In this document: in pieces, positions 33,092 through 44,900 of the stretch
Layout: each line of letters starts with the position of its first letter
Position numbering within the stretch: the first letter of the stretch is position 1
Source: Irpex lacteus
Taxonomy: Eukaryota > Basidiomycota > Agaricomycetes > Polyporales > Irpicaceae
NCBI GenBank assembly: GCA_001986395.2
Contig: MQVO02000002.1
Location: 248,001-312,000, forward strand
Direction of reading: 5' to 3'
Length of the DNA: 64,000 nt
The notes under the pieces: generated by a model
What the model was told of the DNA's origin: nothing
What the model saw: only the letters and a program-made list of their open reading frames with translations
Databases searched by the model: none
Made by a program: the position numbers and the translations under genes

Positions 33092-33893
33092 ATGCGTCTC
33101 GGGAAAGGTGAATATCAGCAAGCCTGCGATGCCAACACGAAGATGCGTGATGTCAATGTTGTGAGTACGAGTCAATACTTTCGTCATCCGAACGTCTGTG
33201 AAGCTGATCAATTTTGCTCAGGGAAATGAGTGGGAAAAACTCAACAAAGACGATCTATTCTGGGCAGTGGTCTATAATGTCTATTATACGTAAGGTGTCC
33301 AAGTTCCTTCTCGCCCTCCTATTTCTTACCTGCCACCACGCAACTCACAGTATGAACAAAGCTCGCGATATGCCAATTGCGATGCGCCCTTGGTATAAGA
33401 CTGAGTGGAAGGTTCAGCTTTGCAAACACACAGCGAAAGTGTACAAAAGAGTTCGTACAACTACATTTCAAGTCTTCTGGTAGTATCCCTGACGAGTGCA
33501 CCGCGATAACGAACAGTATATGAGACGCATCCCAAGAAGGTACCGAGAAACTTTCTCGGTGAGTTACGAGGTTCTGCTCCGTTATTTTCGAATCAACAGC
33601 TGTGTTATACATCAATTCCGCTAAACTTGTATACACAGGGGCTTTCATCCTACAAGATTTCCGAATTTCTTGCCCAAGACTCGTTTTTGGAGACAGATGA
33701 CTGGTACATGTACTGGGCGCTTCAAATCCCATTGCGTGGCAGATTCTCATTCACATTGGGCGAGCCTCATGCTTCGCAAGAAGAAAGGGAAAAATATGCT
33801 AAGCAAATTGCGAATAAAGACGCATTGGTGCGAAGACGACGCACGTCGCAGTATTCACAGTATAAGATCATCCGTGGAGCTTACCTTCGCTGA
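33092..33893 (+). CDS. Hypothetical protein, four exons
   Basis: Exons 33092-33160, 33222-33289, 33351-33454 and 33517-33893 join in frame to 205 residues. Introns are 61, 61 and 62 nt with GT-AG ends, normal for this window. The product is rich in Trp, Tyr and Lys (GNEWEKLNKDDLFWAVVYNV, RPWYKTEWKVQLCKH, YETHPKKVPRNFLGELRG, TDDWYMYWALQIPLRGRF) and ends with a basic segment (RRRRTSQYSQYKIIRGAYLR). I recognise no domain, signal peptide or membrane segment. The donor at 33455 (C|GTACAA) was chosen because it is the only one that joins exon 3 to the long open exon 4 in phase; reading straight on would meet TAG at 33481. The protein could be lineage-specific or part of a decayed element. Confidence 0.45.
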
Positions 33894-34154
33894 ACAGCGG
33901 TAGTACTAGTGTAATCGTGACCGCGTATTCGGCTGGACTTCACGCGGGCCTAGTTTTTCTCCCCGTAGATTATAAGTTAGTGCGTAGAGGCTTTCTTTAT
34001 AGTAATATGGTTTCTGTAGGAATATAACTTCGAATGCAATATCCATAGTGCACGATAGCATGTTTAATTCAGTACAATTGGGCCGATGCATACGATACGA
34101 TTATTCAGTATGTTAAATAATCTAGTTATAACTTAGAGATATGGTATGAAGGGC

Positions 34155-37100
34155 TCAATAAAAGTAGGATAAGTTAAACACTGAGCTTGAAGTCCAAGCC
34201 GAAAGCACAGCTCGGTAATGTCTTCAATATTCTTGTATAACGGTACCATCGGGGTTCAAGTTTAATACTGGATTACAAGCATCGTCAAAAACGAAGAACA
34301 CGTCCAGGCAAGAATGGACACTTACGGGCAGCCATTTCTTCTACGCTAAGCCCTGAGCGAAAGAGAGAGAAACCATCAGTAACTTAATCACTACACATGC
34401 GCAGACAACGAATACTCACTTCCAAGCTTTGTCGCTCCCCCTTCTCCAAGGCTACCATCCGCTAATGCCTGCTTTTTGTCCTGCAACTGGAGGATACGGT
34501 CTTCAATTGTGTTGGCGATCACGAGCCGTCTTACGAGAACAGGACGAGTTTGTCCCAGCCTATGCACACGATCATATGCTTGCTGTTCCACAGCATTACT
34601 CCATGCTTCATTTCGGTCAGTGACGGTTTCGAATTCATAGGAATACGATAGAACTCACCCAAATCTAAACTGATCACGTCTATGGGACAGCCACGTAGGA
34701 TTATCAGCTGGTTCATTGTTCGGACCGAGTTCACTTACGATTCGCCCTGGTAAGGTTCAACCCCACTCCGCCGCACTTCTGGCTCATCAACATGATTGTG
34801 GCCTTGTCCTTGCTCTTGAAGGCGCTGACGGCCAGCGAGCGTTTGCCAATGCTCATGTTGCCCTGGTATCTAGGATACTTGGTCAAAGTCTGACACCCAT
34901 CGAAATTCATAAACCAGACGCTTACTTGACGTGCAAGAAACCGTTCTCAGTAAGATAGTTCGATACGAGGTCGAGGCACTGAGTCCACTGTGAGATTACA
35001 AGAATCTACGCCGATACCAATGGACGATTTTAGATACCGCTTGCGCGTTAGAAGACTTCATGACACACCTTCTCCTCGGGGTGCTCTTCAGCAATCTTAC
35101 GCAACAGCTCCATCATGTGCTGAAGTGGTCTTAGCTATCGTATAATAGCGAGACGGCCGCAAAAACAAACCTTCATCTTCGTAGACGGCAAGAACGATGG
35201 CAGCGCTTTGATTTGGTCCGGCGTGAAGACGGTTTCGAAGTCCGGTTTGGCACCATGGATGATGTCTCCATCGTATTCGTCGTCCGAGTCTACGACAATC
35301 TTGCGCACCGCACGTTTACCTTTGACTTTCTCACTTGCCCGGGAACGACGTTTCGCTTCCCGACGAGCATCCTTCTCCGATTCAGAATCATCGTCTTCCA
35401 CGATGAAGTCGCTCAAGTTGTCGTCGTCATCCTCAATCTCTTCATCTTCCGAGTCTTCCATGGATTCGACATCAATCGAGCTTCCATGTCGGCCTCTCGT
35501 GATCCTACGAGAACGACGCTGGGATCTTGCTATATTCAGCATGTCCACGTCCTCATCCCGAAGTTCCATCTCAGTGCGCTCAAAGATAGCCCATGAGAAA
35601 AGAGCACCCTTGTGGATATCTGCTCGACACGAGGGGCAGTGAGGGAATTTCTGCTCATCACCCTCGACAGGCTGGAATGCGTCAATGACGCGGGCTATCA
35701 AAAGCCGCTTCAGTACATGGTGTAGACTACAACGCGAAAATGATGACGCACCAATACAGTTTCTGCAGAAAAGATGTTCGCATGCTGTGACTACAGGATC
35801 CTCAAAGACATCGAGACATATTGGGCAGCCCTCATCGTCGTTTTCTTCATTGAGCTCAGCATCAGCAGCGCCGGGCTAGGTGATCATCTACGTCAGCGCG
35901 TGGTCAACTTCAAAAGATTGATTGTCACACCTCCAGTCTGGCTGCTATTTCAGCTCGAGAAGCTGCCATGGCTTGGTACCGTATCTGCATCTTTCGCACA
36001 AAAGCTGGCCCGACGGCTTTTTCAGCTCTCAGAAGCTCAGAGTTCCTGTCGCTGTCCTCCGCTTCTTCTCCTGGGCGCATGAAAGCATAACCCTCCTCAG
36101 TGATCAAGGATGCGTGTGAGCAAATCTGACGCAAACGCAGGAGCATAACGAGAACTACAAAAAAAAAGAATCAAATCAGCTGGCATTCGTGACTAGAAAC
36201 GTAACAAAGCTTGCCAGTGAAATAATTCCTATGATGAGCGAACAATTAACAATCAACTCGAAGTACTTGCACGAGATATCAGGTTACTCACTTGAGCACT
36301 GTCCCCTGTCTCAGGAACCTATTGAATATGGCCTGGGATTGTGACTCCACCATCTTATATGTGTCTCGCTCTTCCTGAGAGAATTCCAGCCTGCACAACT
36401 CAACTGTCTTCGACGGAAGTTTGATGAGTGGTTCACCGTTGAGTTTCTATCGTATAACGGGATGAGTGAGGGCCATGACTGCGATGCATTTCTATGAAAC
36501 TCACGGAATCCTTCTTGCGACGCAGGAGGACGCCTTTGAAGATGGCCTGTATTTGACGCATCGCCGGACCAGCTGACAGCATCGAAAGAATCAGCATGGA
36601 AGACGCACTGGATCCTTAGAACATGTACGTACGATCGCGCTTATGACGAGGCCCTAGCACATTACGCCTGAAAATCTCCCAATCATAGTATGGTCGGAGC
36701 TTCAAGAAGCGGAAGTAAGGATAGACATCCTCGAGGGCGTTGTAGATAGGAGTTCTATACACCCCGGACATCAATCACACATGACAGCGCAGAAAATCGT
36801 AGTCACATACCCTGTTAGGCACCAGCGATGTTGGGCTTCGAGATCTGCTACGGCCATCGACATAACTGACGGATTGGTCAGTATGAGACAGTCTCGAACA
36901 AGATAGAAGAACCTACGAGATTCCTTATTTCGAATATTCTGTGCCTCGTCCAACACCACACGGAACCTGCGTACATTGTCAGTCGATACTACTGTGCGTT
37001 TGTCTCGTCAGAGCATACCACTACTAACGCGTTAGATAATGATAACAACAATTGGGCATAGAACACTGACTTTCATCTTGTACAGCAGGCCTCGTGCTCG

Positions 37101-39680
37101 CTTCTTTCGCAGAGCCTCCCGTTCGTCTTGAGCCATATCCGCCATATCGTCGACAAGGAAAGGTTCCCCAAATCCACCCCTAGATGACCGTTTCTTCTTG
37201 CGGCTTTGTGCAGCGTAATTCGGCCAGTCTAACATCAGAGTCTATTATGCAGACAAGTTAGTAAACTATCGATGTGGTTTGCAACTGATCGCATACATGA
37301 TAAGTGGTGAGGACAATGTCATACTTCTGCAGTACCTCAAGCTTCTTCGGTTTGTTGGTACCTGTGCGAACGTTAATATAAAATGATGATACCGAGAACG
37401 ATCCATAACTGACCATGGTAGGTAACGATCCTCAGGCCCATATTCGTCTTCTGCTCGATCTCCTCGTACCACTGCTCAAGCAAGCTCAAAGGAGCGACAA
37501 TGAGCGTCGACCTCGCCTCAACTTGGTCAGCAGGACCCGGGGGCCTGTTCTTGGCCATCAGCGCGATCATCTGGACGGTCTACATTCGCAGAAGGGAAGG
37601 ACCATCAGATCTTCGACATAATATGCAGAATATAAAGCACCAGTCCCACGCACCTTTCCGAGTCCCATCTCGTCCGCCAATATTCCTCCCCTCCGAGTCA
37701 CCTGCCGCTCCTTCTCGAGCATCCAAGCCACCCCGATCGCCTGGTGCGCCATCAGCGCGACGTTCATGCCCGGCAACGGCTCGTACATGTTAGGCAAGCC
37801 GAGCTTCTCCAAAGCTTCGCTGACGCTAGAGGTCTGGTCGAATGTCTCGGCATTTCCAGCTTCGATGACGAACTGGTTGATACTACAGGAAGTAAAACAT
37901 TTTGCATTAGCGCTATTTGAACCATCAGAGGAGTCCTAGTGTACGGTACTTACTCGTGCTGATTCGCACCAGCCCCAAGAGGCGGCCTGTACATCGGAGT
38001 TTGCAGAGCCGCGGGCAAGTCGTCGCCCCATACGCCTTCGTCATTGTCAGGCTCAGGTTTCGCAGGCCATCCAGGTCCACCTCCGGGCGTCGGAGGAGGG
38101 ATGTTATGCTTTGCGTGCGCGCCAACATGGTAGGCCTCACCGTCGAGCGTCATAGCCAGTGATTGCCGTTGGGCCACTGGGCGCGGCTTAGGTCTCGATG
38201 CGACAGGCCGCTGAAGTTGCGGAAGCCCGTACGCGACGTCGTTGAAGGTGGGAGGCTCCTGTTTCACAGGAGCAAGGTTGGGGAGTTGTACGTTCGACCC
38301 AGACGCAACGGGGTGTTGCGCAGCGTTTATTGTCGGCCGTGCGCGTGTAGCTTCGACTTCGAACATGCCATTAATCCTGTTCCTTTCAGCGGTAAGTTCG
38401 TCCCTGGTCTTCGTAAGATTATTCATCCTCGTCATATCAGCCTTCGTCTTCCCCTCCTTGTCCTCGGCTCTGTTCAGAGACTGCTGCACCTGTCGCAACC
38501 CCCGCTCAACATCGTTAAGCTGGTCTCGCGCCTCCTCAGCATCGAACCTGGATGCCGGTCTGACACCAGGCGAAAATGGCTTTGGCGCAGGGAGGAACGG
38601 AGGAGTTGTCCTCGGTGGCGTGGCACGCTCTGTCTTGGCGACTTTACGCGGTTGTGGTAGATATTCATCAGGTGTCGGGGCCTGGTCTTCTTCCGACTGC
38701 AGGCTGTTGAGAGAGATGGAAGATTTGCGCTTCATTAAGGGGGCCTGAAGGAGACCCGGTGGGTCGAGAGGCTCCAACTTTACGGGAAGCGACAGCCTAC
38801 CGCGAGCCCCCGAAGGACGAGATGGACCTGGGACGGAGCCAGTAGGGTGGGGAGATCCTGCGCTCACGACCCGTGCAGGTGTGGTGGGCTGCGACGACGA
38901 TGGTTTGGCCTTGTACGGAGAGCCAGCCAGGCTTTGCGCGATGCGCTGCCGCTTCTCGGGGGACATGGACAAAGTCTGAACAGCAAGGTTCAGCATCCAT
39001 ATAACGAGAGCAGCAACCCAGAACTCGTGCACCTTTTGCTCCGCTTTGACTGGGCTGGCATGCGGGGTGCTCGTGCTTTGCATGGCGATGCGGGCGTTGC
39101 GCGACTCGATGTGCATTGCTTGCTGTATGTGGACCTGTAACGTGAATAATGGACTGTTAGATGGAAAAGGGAAATTTGGAAGATAGGAAAAGGGAAATAG
39201 GATACTCGCCCTGTATGGAGATAAAGACCCTAGTCCGATGGACTTTCCGCCATCCCTTGCGCCCAGACGTTTCAATAGCTTGATTTTCTCTTTTCTGCAG
39301 CCACTCTCAAGACATGTCACTACACCGACTAGTAGAAGAGATGAGTTTACGAGAAGGATTGATAGCATATAACCATACTTACATCCGGTCTTCGGCTCGA
39401 GCTTAATGGAAAACTGAATAGAGACGTGAAATGAGCGTGATGTTTCCGTCGAAGTCCTGCAGGGCTTACGTTCGTGTCCCTCGGGTACTGCTCTACATGA
39501 TTCTCAAGCTGCTTGATATATTCCTTCAGCGTGGCCTCATCCTACAAAAATACATGAAAGACTGATTAAATTGACGCCACTTGGCTGATAACAATGAATA
39601 CTTGCCTTGACAGTCCTGGGGTAGTCCAAGTGCCTCTTTGCGAGCTCAACGATGTCTTCTGCGGGCTCGATGATAGCCAT
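34155..39680 (-). CDS. SNF2-family DNA translocase with RING finger (Rad5/Uls1-like), copy 1
   Basis: I can trace 27 exons summing to 3912 nt (1303 residues), all in frame. In order: a conserved N-terminal block ([21 protein letters not shown]); a putative C2H2 finger (TCLESGC...[11 protein letters not shown]); a long disordered region; the SNF2 ATPase with [13 protein letters not shown] (motif I), [13 protein letters not shown] (Ia) and [11 protein letters not shown] (II). Next come a C3HC4 RING (CPICLDVF...CEHLFCRNC...CPSC), an acidic stretch with a SUMO-interaction-like FIVEDDD, and the helicase C domain ([50 protein letters not shown]). A RING set between the two ATPase lobes is the Rad5/Uls1/HLTF layout: ubiquitin ligase plus translocase in DNA-damage tolerance or SUMO-targeted turnover. 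Exon 37019-37020 is only 2 nt and exon 36215-36228 is 14 nt; three introns appear to use GC donors. The last exon (34155-34180) is uncertain; reading through its donor instead would end the protein near 34280. Confidence 0.9.
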
Positions 39681-40179
39681 GATCCTCGCTGTCGGGCGGC
39701 GGGGATGATGGCGGGTGGTCACAAAGAAAGGGCCTGGGCGCTGGCCAGGTTAATGAGCGCGACGCGTCGCTTTGTATGTGTTTGGCTTTGTGCGACGCTA
39801 ATCCATAGCAGGCAATGCCCGACATGACTCACCCCGCCCGCCGCCGCGTGGCTACGAGAGCCGACAGCTCAATTGAGACCGAAGAATCGCCATCGACCTG
39901 TATTCTGTACCATCGGCATGAATAACTAGCAAAAAGCTGCATGTATATACCCAAACTAAGGGGATGCATGATATCAAGCAGTCGAGACGGGTGATAGAAG
40001 CCTGAGCGTACTCGCTAAAGATTCGGAGTTCATATGTTAGCAAGTCAGACGCAGACTGAGCAAATTGATAGTGTGAACATCGTCCAATTAATCTCCATAT
40101 AGTACAGAAGCCATAACAGCAGGTTACATGAGATGAGGGGCAAAAGAAGAACGGTGTTGGGGTATGGAGCGCAACGCTT

Positions 40180-40703
40180 TTACCGGACGTAGTTGCCGCC
40201 AGTTGCGCCGTAGTTCACTGGTTGTTGAGCAGGGGGGATACCGGGTTGAGCGTAGATGGGCTCGTAGGCTCCATTTCCGATGTCTACGGGCAAAGTGAGC
40301 AGGGATATATGAACAGAGAGAAACACGACGTACAGTGGTACCCGCCACGACCATACTGCTCTTCTGCCTTCATCTTCTTGTATATGAGCCAGAAGGCATG
40401 CTGTGGCAGGCCATTAGTGTCCCACTCAGGGAATAGGTAGCAATGGACTTACGATGTGGCCCGGGAAGTAGCCAAGACTAGTGAGGATAATCAGTAAGAC
40501 TTGAATCGTACTATGAGCTAGCTAGTACTCACATTGTCAGCAAGATGTTGATGAGCAAGTCACAGCTGCATCCGCTAATAAACGCTACAGCAGCAGGAGG
40601 GAAAAGGATGGCCACCTGCAACACATGGTTAGAATTTGCCACCTCTCCGCTCTCAGATTCCACTTACAAGGACGAGGCAGATATCGGATCCACGGACTGG
40701 CAT
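40180..40703 (-). CDS. PMP3: Plasma membrane proteolipid 3 family (UPF0057)
   Basis: Five exons (40668-40703, 40533-40615, 40453-40477, 40334-40400, 40180-40283) give 104 residues. The product reads MPVRGSDICLVLVAILFPPAAVAF, SGCSCDLLINILLTILGYFPGHIHAFWLIYKK in pieces across exons, then a hydrophilic tail EEQYGRGGYHYIGNGAYEPIY and PPAQQPVNYGATGGNYVR. The two membrane segments and the CDLLINILLT / GHIHAFWLIYKK signatures identify the Pmp3/RCI2 family. These are small plasma-membrane proteolipids that affect membrane potential and salt tolerance. The C-terminal extension beyond the core of about 55 residues is typical of basidiomycete members. Every splice join falls inside a conserved residue run. 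The gene lies between the two head-to-head SNF2 genes, transcribed the same way as copy 1. Confidence 0.95.
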
Positions 40704-41921
40704 GATGGTGTGGTTGAAATCGTAGGTTTACAGCTGCAGAGAGGTCGGAAAGTGTTGTGAAGGTTGAATTGAACGATGAAGAAGAGGTGTGAGCTGGTAT
40801 AAGTACTCTGGCAAGTGTGATGGGCTCCTGGTGGAGACTGCGCCGCGGTCATTCTAGCGCCCCTGTAGTGACGTATGTGCACGCGGGTAGTCACGCCTGT
40901 GACAGGGTGTACCTGTCACATTTCGTGTGGCCCGAGTGCCAATTGGTGGTTCAAGTTCCGACGAAATTAACCCGCAGTACCCGAAGAAAAACATTCCAAA
41001 GTAAGTGCGCAGCTGCAATTGATCTATGGCTCTCGATTGAGGACTGAGTTCCATGTCTAAGATCATTTTGTCGGAACCACGATCAAAAACTATCTGCCTT
41101 CCCCTTCGGGCAGTTGTGGAGCGTGGCATATCGAGCGCTCGAGCCACGTTTGCATTCATACTTTTGTCCTCTCACTACTATAACGTCCGTCATTGTGTTA
41201 TAGTAAGGTACGTCTATATTTGCCGTTAAGAGTCACTCTGCTTAGCTGAGTATTAGAGAATGTCGGACAATCTATTGGCGCGAATAAAGTGCCTTTAGGT
41301 TGCTTACTTCAAATATCGACGAGAGAATTGCTTCGATCGGCCGCGTCCTATCTCCCTCATGGCTTGATTTTCGTGCCACTCACAATTCTTTGAAAAGAAG
41401 TGAAGGGGCTGTGAGCAGCTTCCGTTTGCAGAACTAGCACAGTGGCACTCTCCCTACAAGCGTGAACACCCTGCAGCTGTTACAAAGACTCACATGCGAT
41501 TTGCCACTTTTCGGTCCGTACATGGAGCACAATCTCTTGATTACTGACAAGTTTCCGGACCCAAGCTGCCCTTACGAGCAATTCACGATCCCTATCTAGT
41601 ATCGACTCTCATCTCGCAGGGGCGCTAGTGCACCCGAGTGGCAAATAGACCTTTCACATGGCGCCTTGCACACAAAGCTGCAATGTTGTGGTCTAGTTTG
41701 CTTCTCGGTGCATAACACGCCTGTTCGTGCAGGCAGGACTGAGTACGTGGAAGCCGGATCTTTCCCTCTCTGGTTTAGCGTAGTGTGGCCTCACTCGCGG
41801 CCAAACAATTCGAAACAAGTGCAAAGCAACGCGTCGCGTCCATTATTAAGTGGCCCGCTTAGTATCGACGAATTCCCCTTGCAATAGCTCAGATTCTCCC
41901 CGTCACTTAGTTGCAAGGACC
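40704..41921. other. Gap of 1.2 kb before SNF2-RING copy 2
   Basis: Divergent promoter region between PMP3 (minus) and the second SNF2 gene (plus). A minus-strand frame at 40854-41159 and a plus-strand frame at 41666-41887 lack splice context and protein character. No repeat was noticed. Confidence 0.35.
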
Positions 41922-44900
41922 ATGGCGACCAACGGGTGGCTCGTTGAGCTTGCAAAGAGACATCTGGATTATCCTACGACCGTTAAGGTGCGTATCCCCT
42001 AGAACGATCCCGGCGGCAACTGACTATCTGCCCAGGATGAGGCCACACTGAAGGCGTACATCAACGAGCTGGAGAACCACACAAATCACAACCCAAATGA
42101 TATCAACGTGGGTCATACGTCCCTTGGGGTATATACGCAGCGGAAGACTAATCTCACACCCTCGTCTATACGTAGTTCTCAATCAGGCCTGAACCGAAGA
42201 CTGGATGCGAGTACAATCTATGCGTGTCCAGACCGTCCCTTGAACTGACACTCTTTTCAGTTGGTGTTGTAACATGCAGGGAGAGCGCGTGCAACCAAGC
42301 GAAGATCAAGCTCATAGCACGAAAGACTCTCACAGATGGAGGCAAGTCCATTGGTCTTGGGTCTTTGGGCCCCTATAGGGTAAGCACGCCAGCGCTCTTC
42401 TTCACGTACTTACTCTAATGGTCATACCGATTATACTACTACAGGTGCACGCTGCGCGGGAAGCTCATGTCGAGTCGCGTGAGTTCCGTATGGCCCTGAA
42501 CCCACTAGCAGGGCCACGCACACCGGGTAACAGTCCAGCGAAGTCGAAGCCAGGTAGAAAGGTGGATCAGTTTCAGTCACTTCTTCCATCTCATGGTCGC
42601 TGAAATCTACTTACACAGTCTTCGGAGAAGCGGCAGCGCATCGAGAAGATCCTCGCGACCTCTCCATTCAAGTCCGGGCCCAGACCGCCTTTGTCCCAAC
42701 CAAGCACACCCGCGCGCACTACAAACACAGCTGCCCTTCGCCCTCCCAACTCTGCTCCAGGACCATCTCGTGTACGTCGATCTGTGACTCCAGTAGCAGG
42801 TCCCTCTCGCTCGTCTCCGAGGATGTCGTTGACTCCTACGCCTGAGCACATCCCCATGGACCCGCAGACCCCGCCGCCACCGCCTAGGAAGCGAAAGTCA
42901 TCTATCTCCTTGAATGCGACCCAGTCGGAAGAGATACGGGATCCGACACCCGAAGACTTCCTACCACAACCGACTAAGCTCGCCAAGGTGAATGGCCCTT
43001 CGGGCCCTGTACGCACGACGCCCTCTAGGGATGTCTCTCAATCTCCGTCTCAGCTTGAGCCGAGTGTGGACCCACAGCCTGTTGCATCGGAATCGAACGT
43101 TCAGCTGCCTGCTTTCAGCGCGATGCAGGAGGATTCAGATTTCGATGGTATTGCGGACGGTGTACCGCAGCTTCAACGCGAGCGGTCATCTGAACCTGTT
43201 GAATCGGTACTGCGATCGAATGTGTCGATTCCTGCCCGAGCCTTCAGCGCGATGCAGGAGGGCTCAGACTCTGACGGTATCACTGGCGGTGTACTGCAAC
43301 TTCAGCACCAGCACCAGTATCAATCCGAACCCATAGAACCTGGACCGAACATGCCGCTTACTGTCTACAGCGCAATGCAGGAGGATTCGGACGACGACAG
43401 CATGGACGACAGCGTACCCCAGCCTCAACCCGTTGCATCTGGATCGAACGTTCAGCTGGAGGACCAGCCTGTGCGTCGCACGTTAGCTGAAGCTATCGAC
43501 GGCGAGATGTACCACATGGGAATGTTCACTGGCCACAATATCCCACCTTCCACGCCCGGTAGAGGTGCGCCGTCTGGATCACCTGAGAATGGCGGGGACT
43601 TGGACATGTTGGACGATGATACAGAGATGGCTACTCAGGATCCTGTGCAGCCCTTCTTTGTTGGTGCGGATGGGTTGGGGTAAGCGTGGTTTTGACTTTG
43701 ATCCTTACCACGGGCGAAACTTGTATTGACTCTCATGCACCTAGGTACCGTCGATACGTTACCGAGGCTGGTAACGCCGAGTTATTGGGGGAAAGTACCG
43801 ATGTCAATGACGCTCTTAGTGCACTTGGGCTTCGAAGTCTGAATGAACGTCTTCCTGGGATGAAGACAGTGCTAATGCCACATCAAGTCATTGGAGTGGC
43901 TTGGTTGGTCAACCAAGAGCGCAACTCACCTTTCAAAGGTGGGATTTTAGCGGATGACATGGGATTAGGAAAGGTATGTGCTTTCTCTTGGAGTATAATC
44001 ATCCCATAAGTTATTAGATCATTGACTGGATTGCGTGATATATAGACTATTCAACTTCTGGGGCTTATGGCGAGGCATCAGCCGCGTGTAGGGCTGACTC
44101 CGAAAAAGTCAACTCTTATCGTTACTCCCGTGAGCGTACTCGAACAGTGGCAAGGGGAATTTGAGAAGCACACGAACATGGGGCTGAGAATCCTTAAGTA
44201 TCATGGTTGGTGTCCAATCGTTCTATACAGCATGCCTTTGACTGATTGGCTCCGTTTGATGCATAGGCCAAAGTAAGCCCAAGACACTCGAGGTATTGCA
44301 GAGCTATGACGTCGTCATCACAACCTACGATGTCGGTGATTCCTTCTATTTTTTTTGTTTGGCGATGCTGACTACGACATCCAGACCGTTTTGTATGATT
44401 GGGCGGGCTACCCGGCACTCAGACAAAAGAGGCTGGGAATCCTTGGAGACAGTGCAGTGGACCCTTCTCTCGTCACCCCACAGGGTAAGACATGGGTACC
44501 GGGTAATCTTCTTCACAATATAAAAGTGCGTACTGCCATAAACTTGTGGATATCGTATGTTCACGCTGTCATCCATAGTGGTACACATCTATCAGACTGG
44601 TGTAACCCAATACCCAATATCAACTTACATGATTCCTTGGGCACAGGTTCCGAGTAATATTGGACGAGGCCCATATTATACGTAACCGCAACTCCTGTGA
44701 GCCTTGCCTTCAATTTCTTGCCTCATCCAGACTGATTGTACGCTATTAGACAAGTCTGAGGCTGTTGCGGCCCTCCCCGGCTCTTATCGGCTGTGTCTTA
44801 CAGGGTGCGTCCGTGTAATGTTCAGGAGAACATTCAAGCTGAATCAGGATTGATTTATAGCACACCGATAGTCAACGCTCTAGAGGATACATACCCGTAT

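Noticed and set aside
33455..33516. A stop codon (TAG at 33481) and apparent frameshift that would make the orphan gene a pseudogene.
   Set aside because: An alternative donor at 33455 gives a 62-nt intron and an unbroken frame through exon 4.
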